Of a stretch of 64,000 nucleotides of DNA, positions 27,002 to 35,438 are shown piece after piece. The translations under genes were made by a program, and so were the position numbers. The DNA lies in the NCBI GenBank assembly GCA_965602805.1, contig CBFCZK010000010.1, positions 1-64,000 on the forward strand. The letters are read 5' to 3'. The first letter of the stretch is position 1; the number at the start of each line of letters is the position of its first letter. Below the pieces are notes generated by a model. The model was not told the DNA's origin and searched no databases. It saw only the letters and a list, made by a program, of their open reading frames with translations. This DNA is from Thiomicrorhabdus sp965602805 (lineage in GTDB: Bacteria > Pseudomonadota > Gammaproteobacteria > Thiomicrospirales > Thiomicrospiraceae).

Positions 27002-27076
27002 TCGTTCCTTACAGATAACCTCTTCTGTAATATTTCGGCCTGCCGTTTTTCAATCCTTATTCGTAATTGATAAACT

Positions 27077-27088
27077 ACCAGGCCTGGT
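27077..27088. repeat. Iterated palindrome, intergenic
   Basis: Exact ACCAGGCCTGGT between yggL and ylqF. Confidence 0.9.
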
Positions 27089-27194
27089 TTCATCCTTTAT
27101 TTTCAATTCCCCCCTCCTCCCCCCTCATCATTTCAGGTCTTTCATTGCGACAAAGGCTATAATTCTTTTTACTCAAATCTGTTAGGAAAACATT

Positions 27195-28139
27195 ATGGCC
27201 ATTCAATGGTATCCGGGTCACATGCATAAGGCTCAAAAAGAAGTTCGCGAAATCTTTAGCCAGATCGATGTTTTTATCGAAGTGTTGGATGCGCGTATTC
27301 CTTTCAGTAGCCAGAACCCAATGATTGAAGAGATTCGTGGTGATAAACCGACCATTAAAATCCTCAATAAAACCGATTTAGCCGATCCTGAAAAGACCCA
27401 GGCCTGGCAGGATTATTTTGAACTGGAAACCAGTGTTAAAACCTTAACGTTTAACTCGCAAGTAGGTGATAAACGTGAACAGATTATCAGCATGATTAAA
27501 AAGCTGGTGCCTGAAAAAACCGATTCGGTTAAAACCATTCACGCTTTAATCATAGGTATTCCCAATGTCGGTAAGTCGACCTTGATTAACAATATTACTG
27601 GCCGTACCATTGCTAAAACGGGCAATGAGCCGGCGGTGACTAAAAACCAGCAGCGTATTAAGTTGGAAGAAGGCATCACTCTAATTGATACTCCAGGCAT
27701 GTTGTGGCCGAATATCGAAAATGAAAACAGCGGTTATCGTTTAGCGATTACCGGCGGTATTAAAGAGACGGCGTTTGAGTTACCCGACATAGCCTCTTAT
27801 GCGTGTGAATATCTACTGGAAGCGTATCCTGATCTTTTAAAAGAACGCTTTAATTTAACGGAGCTACCTTCAACGGATCTTGAACTTTTAGAAGCTATTG
27901 GTCGCCAGCGTGGCTGCCTGCGTTCTGGGGGAATGGTAGATTTGGACAAGGTTTCACGTATTTTGATTGTTGAATACCGCGACAAAATCTTAGGGAATAT
28001 CACCTTAGAAACACCTGCGATGATGAAAATAGAACTTGCTCAGGTTGAAATTCAACGAATGCGTAAGGCCGAAAAAATCAAAGCAAAAGAAGAAGATAAA
28101 AAGGTAAGACGCGCCCGTCACAAACGTAATAAAAAATAG
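27195..28139 (+). CDS. ylqF: Ribosome biogenesis GTPase YlqF/RbgA
   Basis: 314 residues, a circularly permuted GTPase. The G4 motif NKTD (58-61) comes before G1 GIPNVGKST (121-129) and G3 DTPG (165-168), the order that defines this family. The N-terminal IQWYPGHMHKAQKEV is diagnostic for RbgA, which helps late assembly of the 50S subunit. The C-terminus is very basic (KKVRRARHKRNKK), suiting rRNA binding. The iterated palindrome at 27398 encodes Gln-Ala-Trp in frame. Confidence 0.95.
   Translation: MAIQWYPGHMHKAQKEVREIFSQIDVFIEVLDARIPFSSQNPMIEEIRGDKPTIKILNKTDLADPEKTQAWQDYFELETSVKTLTFNSQVGDKREQIISMIKKLVPEKTDSVKTIHALIIGIPNVGKSTLINNITGRTIAKTGNEPAVTKNQQRIKLEEGITLIDTPGMLWPNIENENSGYRLAITGGIKETAFELPDIASYACEYLLEAYPDLLKERFNLTELPSTDLELLEAIGRQRGCLRSGGMVDLDKVSRILIVEYRDKILGNITLETPAMMKIELAQVEIQRMRKAEKIKAKEEDKKVRRARHKRNKK
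27398..27407. repeat. Iterated palindrome inside ylqF
   Basis: Exact CCAGGCCTGG, read as Gln-Ala-Trp. Confidence 0.9.
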
Positions 28140-28168
28140 TCCAAAAAATTCCACACCATAATTCCATA

Positions 28169-28205
28169 CGGCGCTATCATTTTGTTAGCGCCGTTTTGCT
28201 TTTTT
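28169..28205 (+). terminator. ylqF terminator
   Basis: CGGCGCTA (28169-28176) pairs with TAGCGCCG (28186-28193), followed by TTTTGCTTTTTT. Confidence 0.88.
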
Positions 28206-28258
28206 AGTCACCCTGAAGTTACGCAGTTCGAAGCCGCACTCTTCCAGTAATCCCCTAG

Positions 28259-28270
28259 ACCAGGCCTGGT
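28259..28270. repeat. Iterated palindrome upstream of macA
   Basis: Exact ACCAGGCCTGGT, 111 bases before the macA-like start. Confidence 0.9.
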
Positions 28271-28380
28271 CACTTTTGATTTAAATCAAGTTTTGATTCA
28301 CATTTTCCTGGTTGTCTAGTTATCCATTTTAAGCGTGCTATGATGATTCTGAAGTAACTTCTTAGCTTAAGGAAAATATC

Positions 28381-29646
28381 GTGGATACTCTTTCTTCATC
28401 AGATAGCGACTTAAAGAATCTCATTTCAAATACGGCTCCTCAAAAGGCCCATGGTAAACGCTGGTTAATTGTACTGCTGATGATCGTCATCACATTACTC
28501 GTCATTTGGTTTTTCTGGCAAAACCCTGCTTCCAACGCCAAGACTTCTAAGTACCAAACAACGCCCGTCAGCGAAGGTAATTTGACCATCCAGGTGACCG
28601 CAACCGGTACTTTACAGCCGTTAGACAAGGTGGAGATGAGTTCTGAAACCTCTGGTACGGTCAAAATAGTTTTGGTGGAAGAGAATGATTTAGTTAAGGC
28701 CGGCCAAGTGTTGTTAGAACTGGATACCAAAACATTACAAGCCCAAGTGCAGCAAGCACAGGCCAATGTTAAGATCGGACATGCTCAAATACGCCAATCA
28801 GAGATTACACAGGCGGAAAAAAAGCTCTCATATAATCGAAATGTTGAGTTGCAACCTAAACGCCTTATTTCTGACGAAGAGCTGAATACCGTAAGATCCG
28901 CTTATCTACGCGCCAAGGCAGATTTGCAGTCCAGTCAAGCCAACTTATTACAGTTAGAAGCCAGCCTTGCTTTGCAGCTCGACAAACTCAGTAAAGCCAC
29001 CATTTTATCGCCGTTTGATGGTGTAGTTTTGTCACGCGAGATTGACCCTGGTCAAACGGTCGTCGCCTCATTGCAAGCCCCAGTTTTGTTTACTTTGGCC
29101 AGAAACTTAACGCAAATGGAATTGCTGTTAGATATTGATGAAGCGGATATCGGTTCTGTTAAAGCAGGACAATCAGCCACATTTACAGTGGATGCCTTTC
29201 CGAATGACGCCTTTGACGCCAACATCACCAAAGTGCATCTAGCCTCGCAAACCATTGAAGGTGTCGTCACCTACCAGGCTCGTTTAAGCGTTGACAACCC
29301 TCAAGGCCTTCTGCGTCCGGGCATGACCTCGACAGCAGACATTACGGTGGCCAGCGTGACTGACGCGTTATTGGTGCCTAATTCTGCATTAAGGTTTGAG
29401 CCTCCGACAACCAGTCAAAAAGCATCAACTAGTTTTGTAGACAAACTGTTGCCCAGCAGACCGCGTCCAACCAAGAAAAGCACCTCAAATATCAATGCCC
29501 CTCAAGTTTGGATTTTAGAAAATCAGCAGCCAAAATTAGTCGAAGTTACCACGGGTCTAAGTGACGGCATGCATACTCAAATATTAAGTGGTCTAACCGA
29601 CTCTCAGAGCGTGATTATTGATGTTACAGGTGGCACAAGCCCATGA
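28381..29646 (+). CDS. macA: MacA-like periplasmic adaptor of an ABC exporter
   Basis: 421 residues from a GTG preceded by AAGGAAA. It has one membrane anchor (about 27-45), a split lipoyl/barrel-sandwich domain (VTATGTLQPLDKVEMSSETSG and the returning ILSPFDGVVLSREIDPGQTV) around a coiled-coil hairpin (about 115-205), and then beta-barrel and membrane-proximal domains. It should link the inner-membrane pump to a TolC-type channel. Its stop overlaps the ATPase start by 4 bases, so the three genes form one operon. Confidence 0.9.
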   Translation: MDTLSSSDSDLKNLISNTAPQKAHGKRWLIVLLMIVITLLVIWFFWQNPASNAKTSKYQTTPVSEGNLTIQVTATGTLQPLDKVEMSSETSGTVKIVLVEENDLVKAGQVLLELDTKTLQAQVQQAQANVKIGHAQIRQSEITQAEKKLSYNRNVELQPKRLISDEELNTVRSAYLRAKADLQSSQANLLQLEASLALQLDKLSKATILSPFDGVVLSREIDPGQTVVASLQAPVLFTLARNLTQMELLLDIDEADIGSVKAGQSATFTVDAFPNDAFDANITKVHLASQTIEGVVTYQARLSVDNPQGLLRPGMTSTADITVASVTDALLVPNSALRFEPPTTSQKASTSFVDKLLPSRPRPTKKSTSNINAPQVWILENQQPKLVEVTTGLSDGMHTQILSGLTDSQSVIIDVTGGTSP

Positions 29647-30338
29647 GTATGCCGTTGATTGAGGTGCAAGGTGTTTATAAAACCTATGGTAAGGGAGATG
29701 GGCAATCTACGGTGCTCAAGGGCATTGACCTAACCATACAATCGGGCGAATTTGTCGCAATCATGGGACATTCGGGGTCGGGAAAATCAACTTCTCTGAA
29801 TATTTTGGGCTGTCTGGATACGCCCACTGCTGGGCGTTATCTTTTTGATGGCACACCTGTCGAAACCATGAGTACTCAGCAACGCGCCCTATTACGCCGC
29901 TATTACTTAGGCTTCGTGTTCCAAGGCTTTAATTTACTCAACCGAACCTCCGCGCTGGAAAATGTCGAACTACCGCTTGTTTATCGTGGCATTGCCCATA
30001 AACAACGCCATGCGTTGGCGCTACAAGCCCTTAAAACCGTTGGGTTAGAAGACTATGCCGACCATACTCCCAGCGAACTCTCTGGCGGCCAACAACAACG
30101 CGTCGCCATCGCCCGTGCTATCGTTACGCAACCCAAAGTCTTATTGGCTGACGAACCGACAGGCAACTTAGACACCGCACGCTCTCAAGAAATTATGCAG
30201 ATTCTGTTAGATCTGAACCAGCAGCAAGGTATTACTATTATTATGGTCACCCATGAGGAAGATATGGCCTGTTATGCTCAGCGTCGAATCATCTTTAAAG
30301 ATGGGCAAATTATCAAATCAGAGGAATCTCAATCATGA
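29643..30338 (+). CDS. MacB-type ABC transporter ATP-binding protein
   Basis: 231 residues. Walker A GHSGSGKST (about 42-50), signature LSGGQQQRVAIARA (about 142-155), Walker B VLLADEP and the H-loop VTHEED are all intact, placing it in the MacB/LolD type. It powers the permease encoded next, whose start overlaps this stop by 4 bases. In E. coli MacB the ATPase and permease are fused; here they are separate genes. Confidence 0.93.
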   Translation: MSMPLIEVQGVYKTYGKGDGQSTVLKGIDLTIQSGEFVAIMGHSGSGKSTSLNILGCLDTPTAGRYLFDGTPVETMSTQQRALLRRYYLGFVFQGFNLLNRTSALENVELPLVYRGIAHKQRHALALQALKTVGLEDYADHTPSELSGGQQQRVAIARAIVTQPKVLLADEPTGNLDTARSQEIMQILLDLNQQQGITIIMVTHEEDMACYAQRRIIFKDGQIIKSEESQS

Positions 30339-31531
30339 TTTCGAATGCATTTATTCTTGCCCTACGCGAAATTCGACGCAATTTAATGCGTTCATTCTTA
30401 ACCGTTTTGGGGGTCGTTATCGGTGTCGCTTCGGTCATCACGATGGTGACCTTAGGCAGTGGCGCGACCCTACAAGTCACCCAGAACGTTGCCAGTTTAG
30501 GTTCCAATTTAATCAGCGTTAGACCTGGACAAATGGGTTCGAGAAGTACAGCACCCGCTTTCAAACAAGCCGATGCCGAAGCGATTGAACGAGAGATTCG
30601 TGGCATCAAGGCGGTCGCCCCACTGTCCAGTGCAACCTCTAAGGTCGTGCATGGCAATGCAAACTGGTCAACCAGCATTATTGGTACAACAGAAAATTAC
30701 TTCACGGTACGCGAATGGAAAATGCAATTGGGTAGAGAATTTACCTCATCGGAAGAACGTTCGGGAAGAGCGGTTTGTGTCATTGGTGAGACGGTTAGAA
30801 AACAGCTCTTCGGTTCGAGTAATCCATTGGGGTTAAAAATACGTTTCAATAAAGTGGCTTGTCAAATCATTGGGGTTTTGCAATCCAAAGGTCAGAGTAC
30901 TTTCGGTTTGGATCAAGACGATCTGATACTGATGCCTCTTAAAACTTTTCAACGCCGAGTGAGCGGTAATAAAGACATTCGCCAGATTGATATCGCGATT
31001 CAGAAAGGTTTTGATACGACTCTTTATAAAAGCAAAATTGAAAGATTCGTGCGTGAACGCCGCAATCTGTCCGACAATGAAGATAATAATTTTAGCGTTA
31101 TGGATATGAAAGAAATTGCCAGTATGTTGAGTAATATCACCGAAGTACTCACCATGCTATTAGGTTCAGTCGCAGCCGTCAGTCTATTGGTGGGTGGCAT
31201 TGGTATTATGAATATCATGCTGGTTTCTGTCACCGAACGTACCCGTGAAATCGGCATTCGTTTAGCGATTGGTGCCTTGGAAAAAGAGGTGTTACTGCAG
31301 TTTCTAGTTGAAGCGATTGTGCTGTCGACTTTTGGGGGATTATTTGGAATATTACTTGCCTTGGCGGCCTCTTATGGTTTGGCTCTGTTCATGGCGATTC
31401 CATTGGCCTTTAATATCTGGGTAATATTGTTCTCCTTTGTGTTCTCCGCGTTCATTGGGGTCGTTTTTGGTTATTTCCCCGCCCGCAAAGCCGCCCGCCT
31501 CGACCCGATTGTTGCCCTGCGTCATGAATAA
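30335..31531 (+). CDS. MacB-type ABC transporter permease
   Basis: 398 residues. It has an N-terminal membrane segment (about 20-42, LTVLGVVIGVASVITMVTLG), a large periplasmic MacB_PCD domain (about 45-270), and three C-terminal segments with the conserved VGGIGIMNIMLVSVTERTREIGIR motif and the terminal FPARKAARLDPIVALRHE. With the adaptor and ATPase it forms an exporter for a peptide, macrolide, siderophore or lipid; the cargo is not readable. Confidence 0.92.
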   Translation: MISNAFILALREIRRNLMRSFLTVLGVVIGVASVITMVTLGSGATLQVTQNVASLGSNLISVRPGQMGSRSTAPAFKQADAEAIEREIRGIKAVAPLSSATSKVVHGNANWSTSIIGTTENYFTVREWKMQLGREFTSSEERSGRAVCVIGETVRKQLFGSSNPLGLKIRFNKVACQIIGVLQSKGQSTFGLDQDDLILMPLKTFQRRVSGNKDIRQIDIAIQKGFDTTLYKSKIERFVRERRNLSDNEDNNFSVMDMKEIASMLSNITEVLTMLLGSVAAVSLLVGGIGIMNIMLVSVTERTREIGIRLAIGALEKEVLLQFLVEAIVLSTFGGLFGILLALAASYGLALFMAIPLAFNIWVILFSFVFSAFIGVVFGYFPARKAARLDPIVALRHE

Positions 31532-31761
31532 CGCTTAATCATTCTCATACGACAATCCACAATTGCAATAAGTTAAGCAGCTAGAAGCTAGAACTTCTCT
31601 GTGAAAAATATACACTGTAAGGCTTTACCTTATAGGCGATAGACTCGGAAACATGGCCGAATTAAATGGAGTCGAAAGGAGTTTTGGAAGGTCTTTTGAA
31701 AGGTGTAAGGCGTTCTGAATTTAGATTGTTTTAGTAACCAAGGTAGGCTTAAGGACATTTA

Positions 31762-31792
31762 GATAAAGAAACGCCGCCATGAGTTGGCGGCG
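31762..31792 (-). terminator. Terminator of the small secreted-peptide gene
   Basis: On the minus strand CGCCGCC (31778 side reversed) and GGCGGCG form a 7-bp all-GC stem (31772-31778 with 31786-31792, 7-base loop), followed by TTTCTTT. Confidence 0.85.
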
Positions 31793-31812
31793 TAGATTAA
31801 GATGACGTTCTA

Positions 31813-31956
31813 TTATTCAAAAGACCAACCTTCAGCAGGCACTTCAAGTACCGCTAACGATTCAAACTCCCAAGAAATTTCAGAGTTAACGGCCATTGCA
31901 CCAAATGATGCGAATAATAGGGTAAATGCAAAAGTTGTTTTTAATAAGTTTTTCAT
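31813..31956 (-). CDS. 47-residue secreted peptide of unknown function
   Basis: It begins MKNLLKTTFAFTLLFASFG, a Lys-containing start and hydrophobic core ending in AMA, a clean signal-peptidase I site near residue 22. The mature part is only about 25 residues and acidic, with two tryptophans (SWEFES and EGWSFE). AAGGATT precedes the ATG at 7 bases. A TTGACA-17-TAAGAT promoter and a GC-rich terminator frame it, so it is a complete monocistronic unit. No family is recognised. An overlapping plus-strand reading frame has no such signals. It could be a peptide pheromone, a bacteriocin-like peptide or an envelope peptide; the function is open. Confidence 0.75.
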   Translation of the reverse strand: MKNLLKTTFAFTLLFASFGAMAVNSEISWEFESLAVLEVPAEGWSFE

Positions 31957-31988
31957 AGTTAATAATCCTTTTTTTAAATATCAGAGTT

Positions 31989-32017
31989 ATCTTATATGAA
32001 CGCAGATAAAATGTCAA
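31989..32017 (-). promoter_or_regulatory. Sigma-70 promoter for the secreted-peptide gene
   Basis: On the minus strand TTGACA (32012-32017) is followed by a 17-base spacer and TAAGAT (31989-31994), a near-consensus promoter 32 bases before the start codon. Confidence 0.8.
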
Positions 32018-32224
32018 TATATTACATTTACAGCTCTAGCTGCCATTTTCTCCTGAAAAATAGATGTCTTAAAATAGAGCCTAGCTAAACATACAGGCCT
32101 TAATATTGATTTAAAATAATAATCAAATCAATTCCTTAAGGCTGTGCCTACATTTCATTGACAAAATTAGCCTCCTTTTTTAAGCTTTAACGACACGACT
32201 TGTTAAGGTAATCAGGCATTTATT

Positions 32225-32911
32225 ATGCAACCATTTAATCCTCCTCCAATTGCCAATCGAATTTCAGCCGGTGCTGAACTCGCTTCGTTGTTACAAGCCT
32301 ATTTGTTAAAAGCAAATATAAGCCTGCAAGACAACAATCTCATTGTTCTGGCCTTACCAAGAGGCGGTGTTCCAGTTGCTTTTGAGGTTTCCAAAAAGCT
32401 ACATGCCCCTCTGGATTTATTACTGGTTAGAAAGTTAGGCACCCCTGGTTATACCGAATTGGCGATGGGCGCCATCGCTAGTGGCGGCATTAGAGTCCTA
32501 AACGAACGGATACTCAGTAGCTATGGCGTTAGGCAATCTGAACTGGATGAAGTTGAACAAAAGGAGCGCTTGGAGCTTAATCGGCGTTCTGAACTCTATC
32601 GTGGTCAGCGTCCTTACCCTAACCTCAACCATAAAATAGTCATTCTAGTCGATGATGGTTTAGCCACTGGTGCGACAATGCATGCCGCGATTGATGCCGT
32701 CAATCAACAAAGCCCATTGAAAATCATCGTGGCAATTCCTGTAGCAGCGCCAGACAGTGTTAAAACCTTACGCCAAATGGTCGATACAGTTATCTGCCCA
32801 CTGCAACCTAATCAGCTTTCATCGATTGGTCAGTGGTATGAGGACTTTTCTCAAGTGAGTGATACAACCGTGATCGATTTGCTTAACCAAGCCTGGTCAA
32901 AGGAGCATTAA
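32225..32911 (+). CDS. Phosphoribosyltransferase-family protein
   Basis: 228 residues, cytoplasmic. The PRPP-binding loop VILVDDGLATGATMHAA (about 139-155) and the ALPRGGVPVAFEV start are typical of the stand-alone PRTase-like proteins usually coupled to an alpha/beta hydrolase. The substrate is unknown. It ends 4 bases before the hydrolase start codon, so the pair is one operon. A near-copy of the iterated palindrome (CCAAGCCTGG) lies at its 3' end. Confidence 0.87.
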   Translation: MQPFNPPPIANRISAGAELASLLQAYLLKANISLQDNNLIVLALPRGGVPVAFEVSKKLHAPLDLLLVRKLGTPGYTELAMGAIASGGIRVLNERILSSYGVRQSELDEVEQKERLELNRRSELYRGQRPYPNLNHKIVILVDDGLATGATMHAAIDAVNQQSPLKIIVAIPVAAPDSVKTLRQMVDTVICPLQPNQLSSIGQWYEDFSQVSDTTVIDLLNQAWSKEH

Positions 32912-32915
32912 TCCA

Positions 32916-33596
32916 ATGAATTTGACAGAACAAAATAATATTCCTAAATGGCCAATGCAAGCTGTGAAGGTTCAAACTGGTGAAGTTGAGCTTGAGGGGT
33001 TTTTAACCCTACCAGAATCGGCAATAGGTTTGGTGGTCTTTGTCCACGGCAGTGGCAGTAGCCGTTTCAGCAAACGTAACCAATATGTTGCTGAGTTATT
33101 CAACCAAGCAGGCCTGGCGACCTTGCTATTTGATTTACTGACTGCAGAAGAGAACGCAGTCGATGTCCTGACACGTGAGCATCGTTTTGATATTGAATTA
33201 CTCAGTCAAAGAGCCATCGCAACAGTCGATTGGATAGAGGATTATACTCCCCTGGAAAAATTGCCTATTGGCTTGTTTGGTGCCAGTACGGGTGCCGCCG
33301 CCGCTCTAATAGCCGCCAAAGCCCGACCCAATGAAATATCATGTGTCGTCTCACGTGGCGGCCGTCCTGATTTGGCAATGCCTGTTTTACCAAAGGTCAT
33401 TACGCCAACGTTGTTGATCATCGGCAGCCGAGATATAGACGTTTTACACCTTAATCAACTCGCTAGACAGGCTATGCAATGTGAATGTGAATTAATCACC
33501 ATCGAAGGTGCAACCCACCTATTTGAAGAGCTGGGGACGTTAAAATCGGCCGCTGAGGCAGCACGAGAGTGGTTTCTTAAATATCTAACGGCCTGA
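32916..33596 (+). CDS. Dienelactone-hydrolase-like alpha/beta hydrolase
   Basis: 226 residues. The fold elements are an oxyanion segment VFVHGSGSSR (about 41-50), the nucleophile elbow GLFGASTGAAAAL (Ser in GxSxG, about 122), an acid in IIGSRDIDVL and the catalytic His in GATHLFEE. It is commonly found next to, or fused with, the PRTase gene that precedes it. Substrate and pathway are unknown. A near-copy of the palindrome (GCAGGCCTGG) occurs at 33109. Confidence 0.85.
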   Translation: MNLTEQNNIPKWPMQAVKVQTGEVELEGFLTLPESAIGLVVFVHGSGSSRFSKRNQYVAELFNQAGLATLLFDLLTAEENAVDVLTREHRFDIELLSQRAIATVDWIEDYTPLEKLPIGLFGASTGAAAALIAAKARPNEISCVVSRGGRPDLAMPVLPKVITPTLLIIGSRDIDVLHLNQLARQAMQCECELITIEGATHLFEELGTLKSAAEAAREWFLKYLTA

Positions 33597-33698
33597 CGAA
33601 CCAATCATAATGAATATTGATAGATGATGAGATTTCAATTGAAGTTTATGAAGGGATTAAGAATGCAATACATAGATTAATATGCAGGCTGCTCCTGC

Positions 33699-34529
33699 TT
33701 ATTGATCTTTTAAATATTCTGCCGCGATTTTTAAGGCTTCATCGGCACTCAGGCCTTGGTGCATAAAGTCATAAGCCACTTGTTGCTGTTCGGTTAAGAA
33801 ACGATTTTCAAAATCAGCTATCAAGGTTTTCCAAGCTTGACGATCATTAGAGTCGCCAGGCGTATGTGCTAATAATTTCGCCAACATGCCTAACGCGAGA
33901 GTGGTGTCGCTCATGTGATTGTAGTAGCTAGAAAACTGCTGAAAGACGTCATTCAGCGTATCAATATCGCTATTGCCGTGCTTTGCAGCTTGTGCAAGAT
34001 GAATGCTATCTTCTAGATCTTGCAGAAGTGTCGCCCCCCATTGACGGCTAGACTGAAGTTGAGAAACCGCTAGGTTCAACGCCATACTGGCTTCCTGAAA
34101 ATCGCCTTCGTCGGTCGACAAGTCCGAACCGTCTTCAATGAAATCAAATTCAGCAACTTCTGAATCGCGCATCGAAACCAAGGCACTTTTGGCATCGGTC
34201 ATCACCGTGCGGTGATGTGCCAACAACTGTGCACTGGTGACTTGGGCGATATGACAACCACACAATAGGCGATCATCTGCTTCTCGTTGATGCACGACCT
34301 CAACACTTTCTAGGCAGTAGACTTCATCGGTTTCGGTGTTTTTAACGCGTAAACTGACTTGCTGGCCAGGTAGAAACAGATCGGCATCATCCAACCAAAA
34401 ACTTAACCCAGTTAGATTGACATCAAAGCCTTCAAAAGGCGCAGAAAACCCCTCATCTTCATAATCGGTGACCATAAAAGGTCGCGAAAATCGTGATGAT
34501 TGTCGCTGTTCAAGATCCATTTGAATCAT
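33699..34529 (-). CDS. PilZ-domain protein
   Basis: 276 residues, no signal peptide. The N-terminal PilZ domain (about 5-105) has the c-di-GMP-binding RxxxR (Arg9-Arg13) and a slightly atypical second motif, DVNLTG, where the family has DxSxxG. The rest is helical and acidic with no recognised domain. It probably acts as a c-di-GMP effector in the cytoplasm. The window also encodes one active diguanylate cyclase and one GGDEF-EAL protein. Confidence 0.78.
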   Translation of the reverse strand: MIQMDLEQRQSSRFSRPFMVTDYEDEGFSAPFEGFDVNLTGLSFWLDDADLFLPGQQVSLRVKNTETDEVYCLESVEVVHQREADDRLLCGCHIAQVTSAQLLAHHRTVMTDAKSALVSMRDSEVAEFDFIEDGSDLSTDEGDFQEASMALNLAVSQLQSSRQWGATLLQDLEDSIHLAQAAKHGNSDIDTLNDVFQQFSSYYNHMSDTTLALGMLAKLLAHTPGDSNDRQAWKTLIADFENRFLTEQQQVAYDFMHQGLSADEALKIAAEYLKDQ

Positions 34530-34583
34530 ATCAAGCTCCCAACTAAGCGTTTATTCTGAAAAGACGATTAAGAGTATTTGAAA

Positions 34584-34844
34584 CTAAGGCGCTTTGAAGC
34601 CCAATGCCAAACACTCTGCTTCTGGCAACCACCCCAGACAACTTCTGACCTTAAGCGATTGGTAATTGCGCACAATCGGCATCACGGTAAGCGTACCCCA
34701 GATAATTTGATACCAATGCCAACCAATCGCAGAGGGCTGCGATGACCACCAAAGGTTATTCACGCCAAAATGCTTGGTTTTAAAGACAAGATGAATGGCT
34801 AAACGCCAATACTTCAAGCCATACTCTATTCTGGTTGATAACAT
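34584..34844 (-). CDS. Uncharacterised 86-residue protein, gene doubtful
   Basis: The ATG at 34844 has GGAGA 7 bases upstream, better than the in-frame TTG at 34856. The product is unusually rich in tryptophan (seven) with a moderately hydrophobic middle, but has no signal peptide or known motif. It fills the gap between the PilZ gene and the membrane-fusion gene in the same direction. It may be a small membrane-associated protein or a chance frame. Confidence 0.4.
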   Translation of the reverse strand: MLSTRIEYGLKYWRLAIHLVFKTKHFGVNNLWWSSQPSAIGWHWYQIIWGTLTVMPIVRNYQSLKVRSCLGWLPEAECLALGFKAP

Positions 34845-34919
34845 TACTTTCTCCAAAGATGCGTTTTAATGCTTTCGGCATTGCACGCGTAAAATCTATT
34901 GTTTGATTGGTTTATTCGT

Positions 34920-35438
34920 TTATTTTTCGAGCTCAATCAACGGGCTATTTTCTTTGTAAACCGTTGTTCCTAAAGGTGCATGAATCTTAACCACCTTGCC
35001 ATTCACAGGCGCGGTAATATAAATATATTTTGACCAGGCCTGGTGCAATGCAACCTCAGCCTTGGCTTGCTGATAAGCGGCACTGGCAACGTCATAAGCT
35101 AATTGTGCAGCATCACGTGTACGTTTAGACGTCACGGTACGCTCGTATAAATCCAAAGCTTGATCCAACTCTATTTGCGCATCCGCTAACTTGGCTTGTT
35201 GCAGACGCTGCATCGCTTGTAAGCTGTTTAATTTTGCTTGAAAACGACTGGCGTCCAAATTCAGCAGGCGATCGCCCTTCTTAACGACCTGACCTTCTTG
35301 CACATAGACTTTAGAAACCTGTCCAGCAACTAAAGCACCCATTTTAACCGTCTCGGCAAACAGCGTTGTACTAAATAATCCGACCGTTAAAACTGCCGTA
35401 ACCATTGATAACTTGCTAAGTTTTTGCTGCAATTTCAT
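34920..35438 (-). CDS. Short HlyD/RND-type membrane-fusion (adaptor) protein
   Basis: 172 residues, about half the usual adaptor length. A signal peptide (1-28, ending LFAET) is followed by one lipoyl half-motif (GQVSKVYVQEGQVVKKGDRL), a short coiled-coil hairpin (about 65-130) and the second lipoyl half (YITAPVNGKVVKIHAPLGTTV). The beta-barrel and membrane-proximal domains are missing. The start overlaps the TolC-like stop by 4 bases, so the two are translationally coupled. An iterated palindrome inside encodes Gln-Ala-Trp. Confidence 0.8.
   Translation of the reverse strand: MKLQQKLSKLSMVTAVLTVGLFSTTLFAETVKMGALVAGQVSKVYVQEGQVVKKGDRLLNLDASRFQAKLNSLQAMQRLQQAKLADAQIELDQALDLYERTVTSKRTRDAAQLAYDVASAAYQQAKAEVALHQAWSKYIYITAPVNGKVVKIHAPLGTTVYKENSPLIELEK
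35033..35044. repeat. Iterated palindrome inside the adaptor gene
   Basis: Exact ACCAGGCCTGGT, read on the minus strand as Gln-Ala-Trp. Confidence 0.9.

Noticed and set aside
26485..28270. Cluster of four palindromes considered as a CRISPR or phage-attachment array
   Set aside because: Spacing is irregular, one copy is inside ylqF, and units are 10-12 bases with no spacers or cas genes.
31802..31999. Plus-strand reading frame of 65 codons
   Set aside because: It has no ribosome-binding site. The opposite strand carries a signal-peptide gene with promoter, ribosome-binding site and terminator, so this frame is its shadow.
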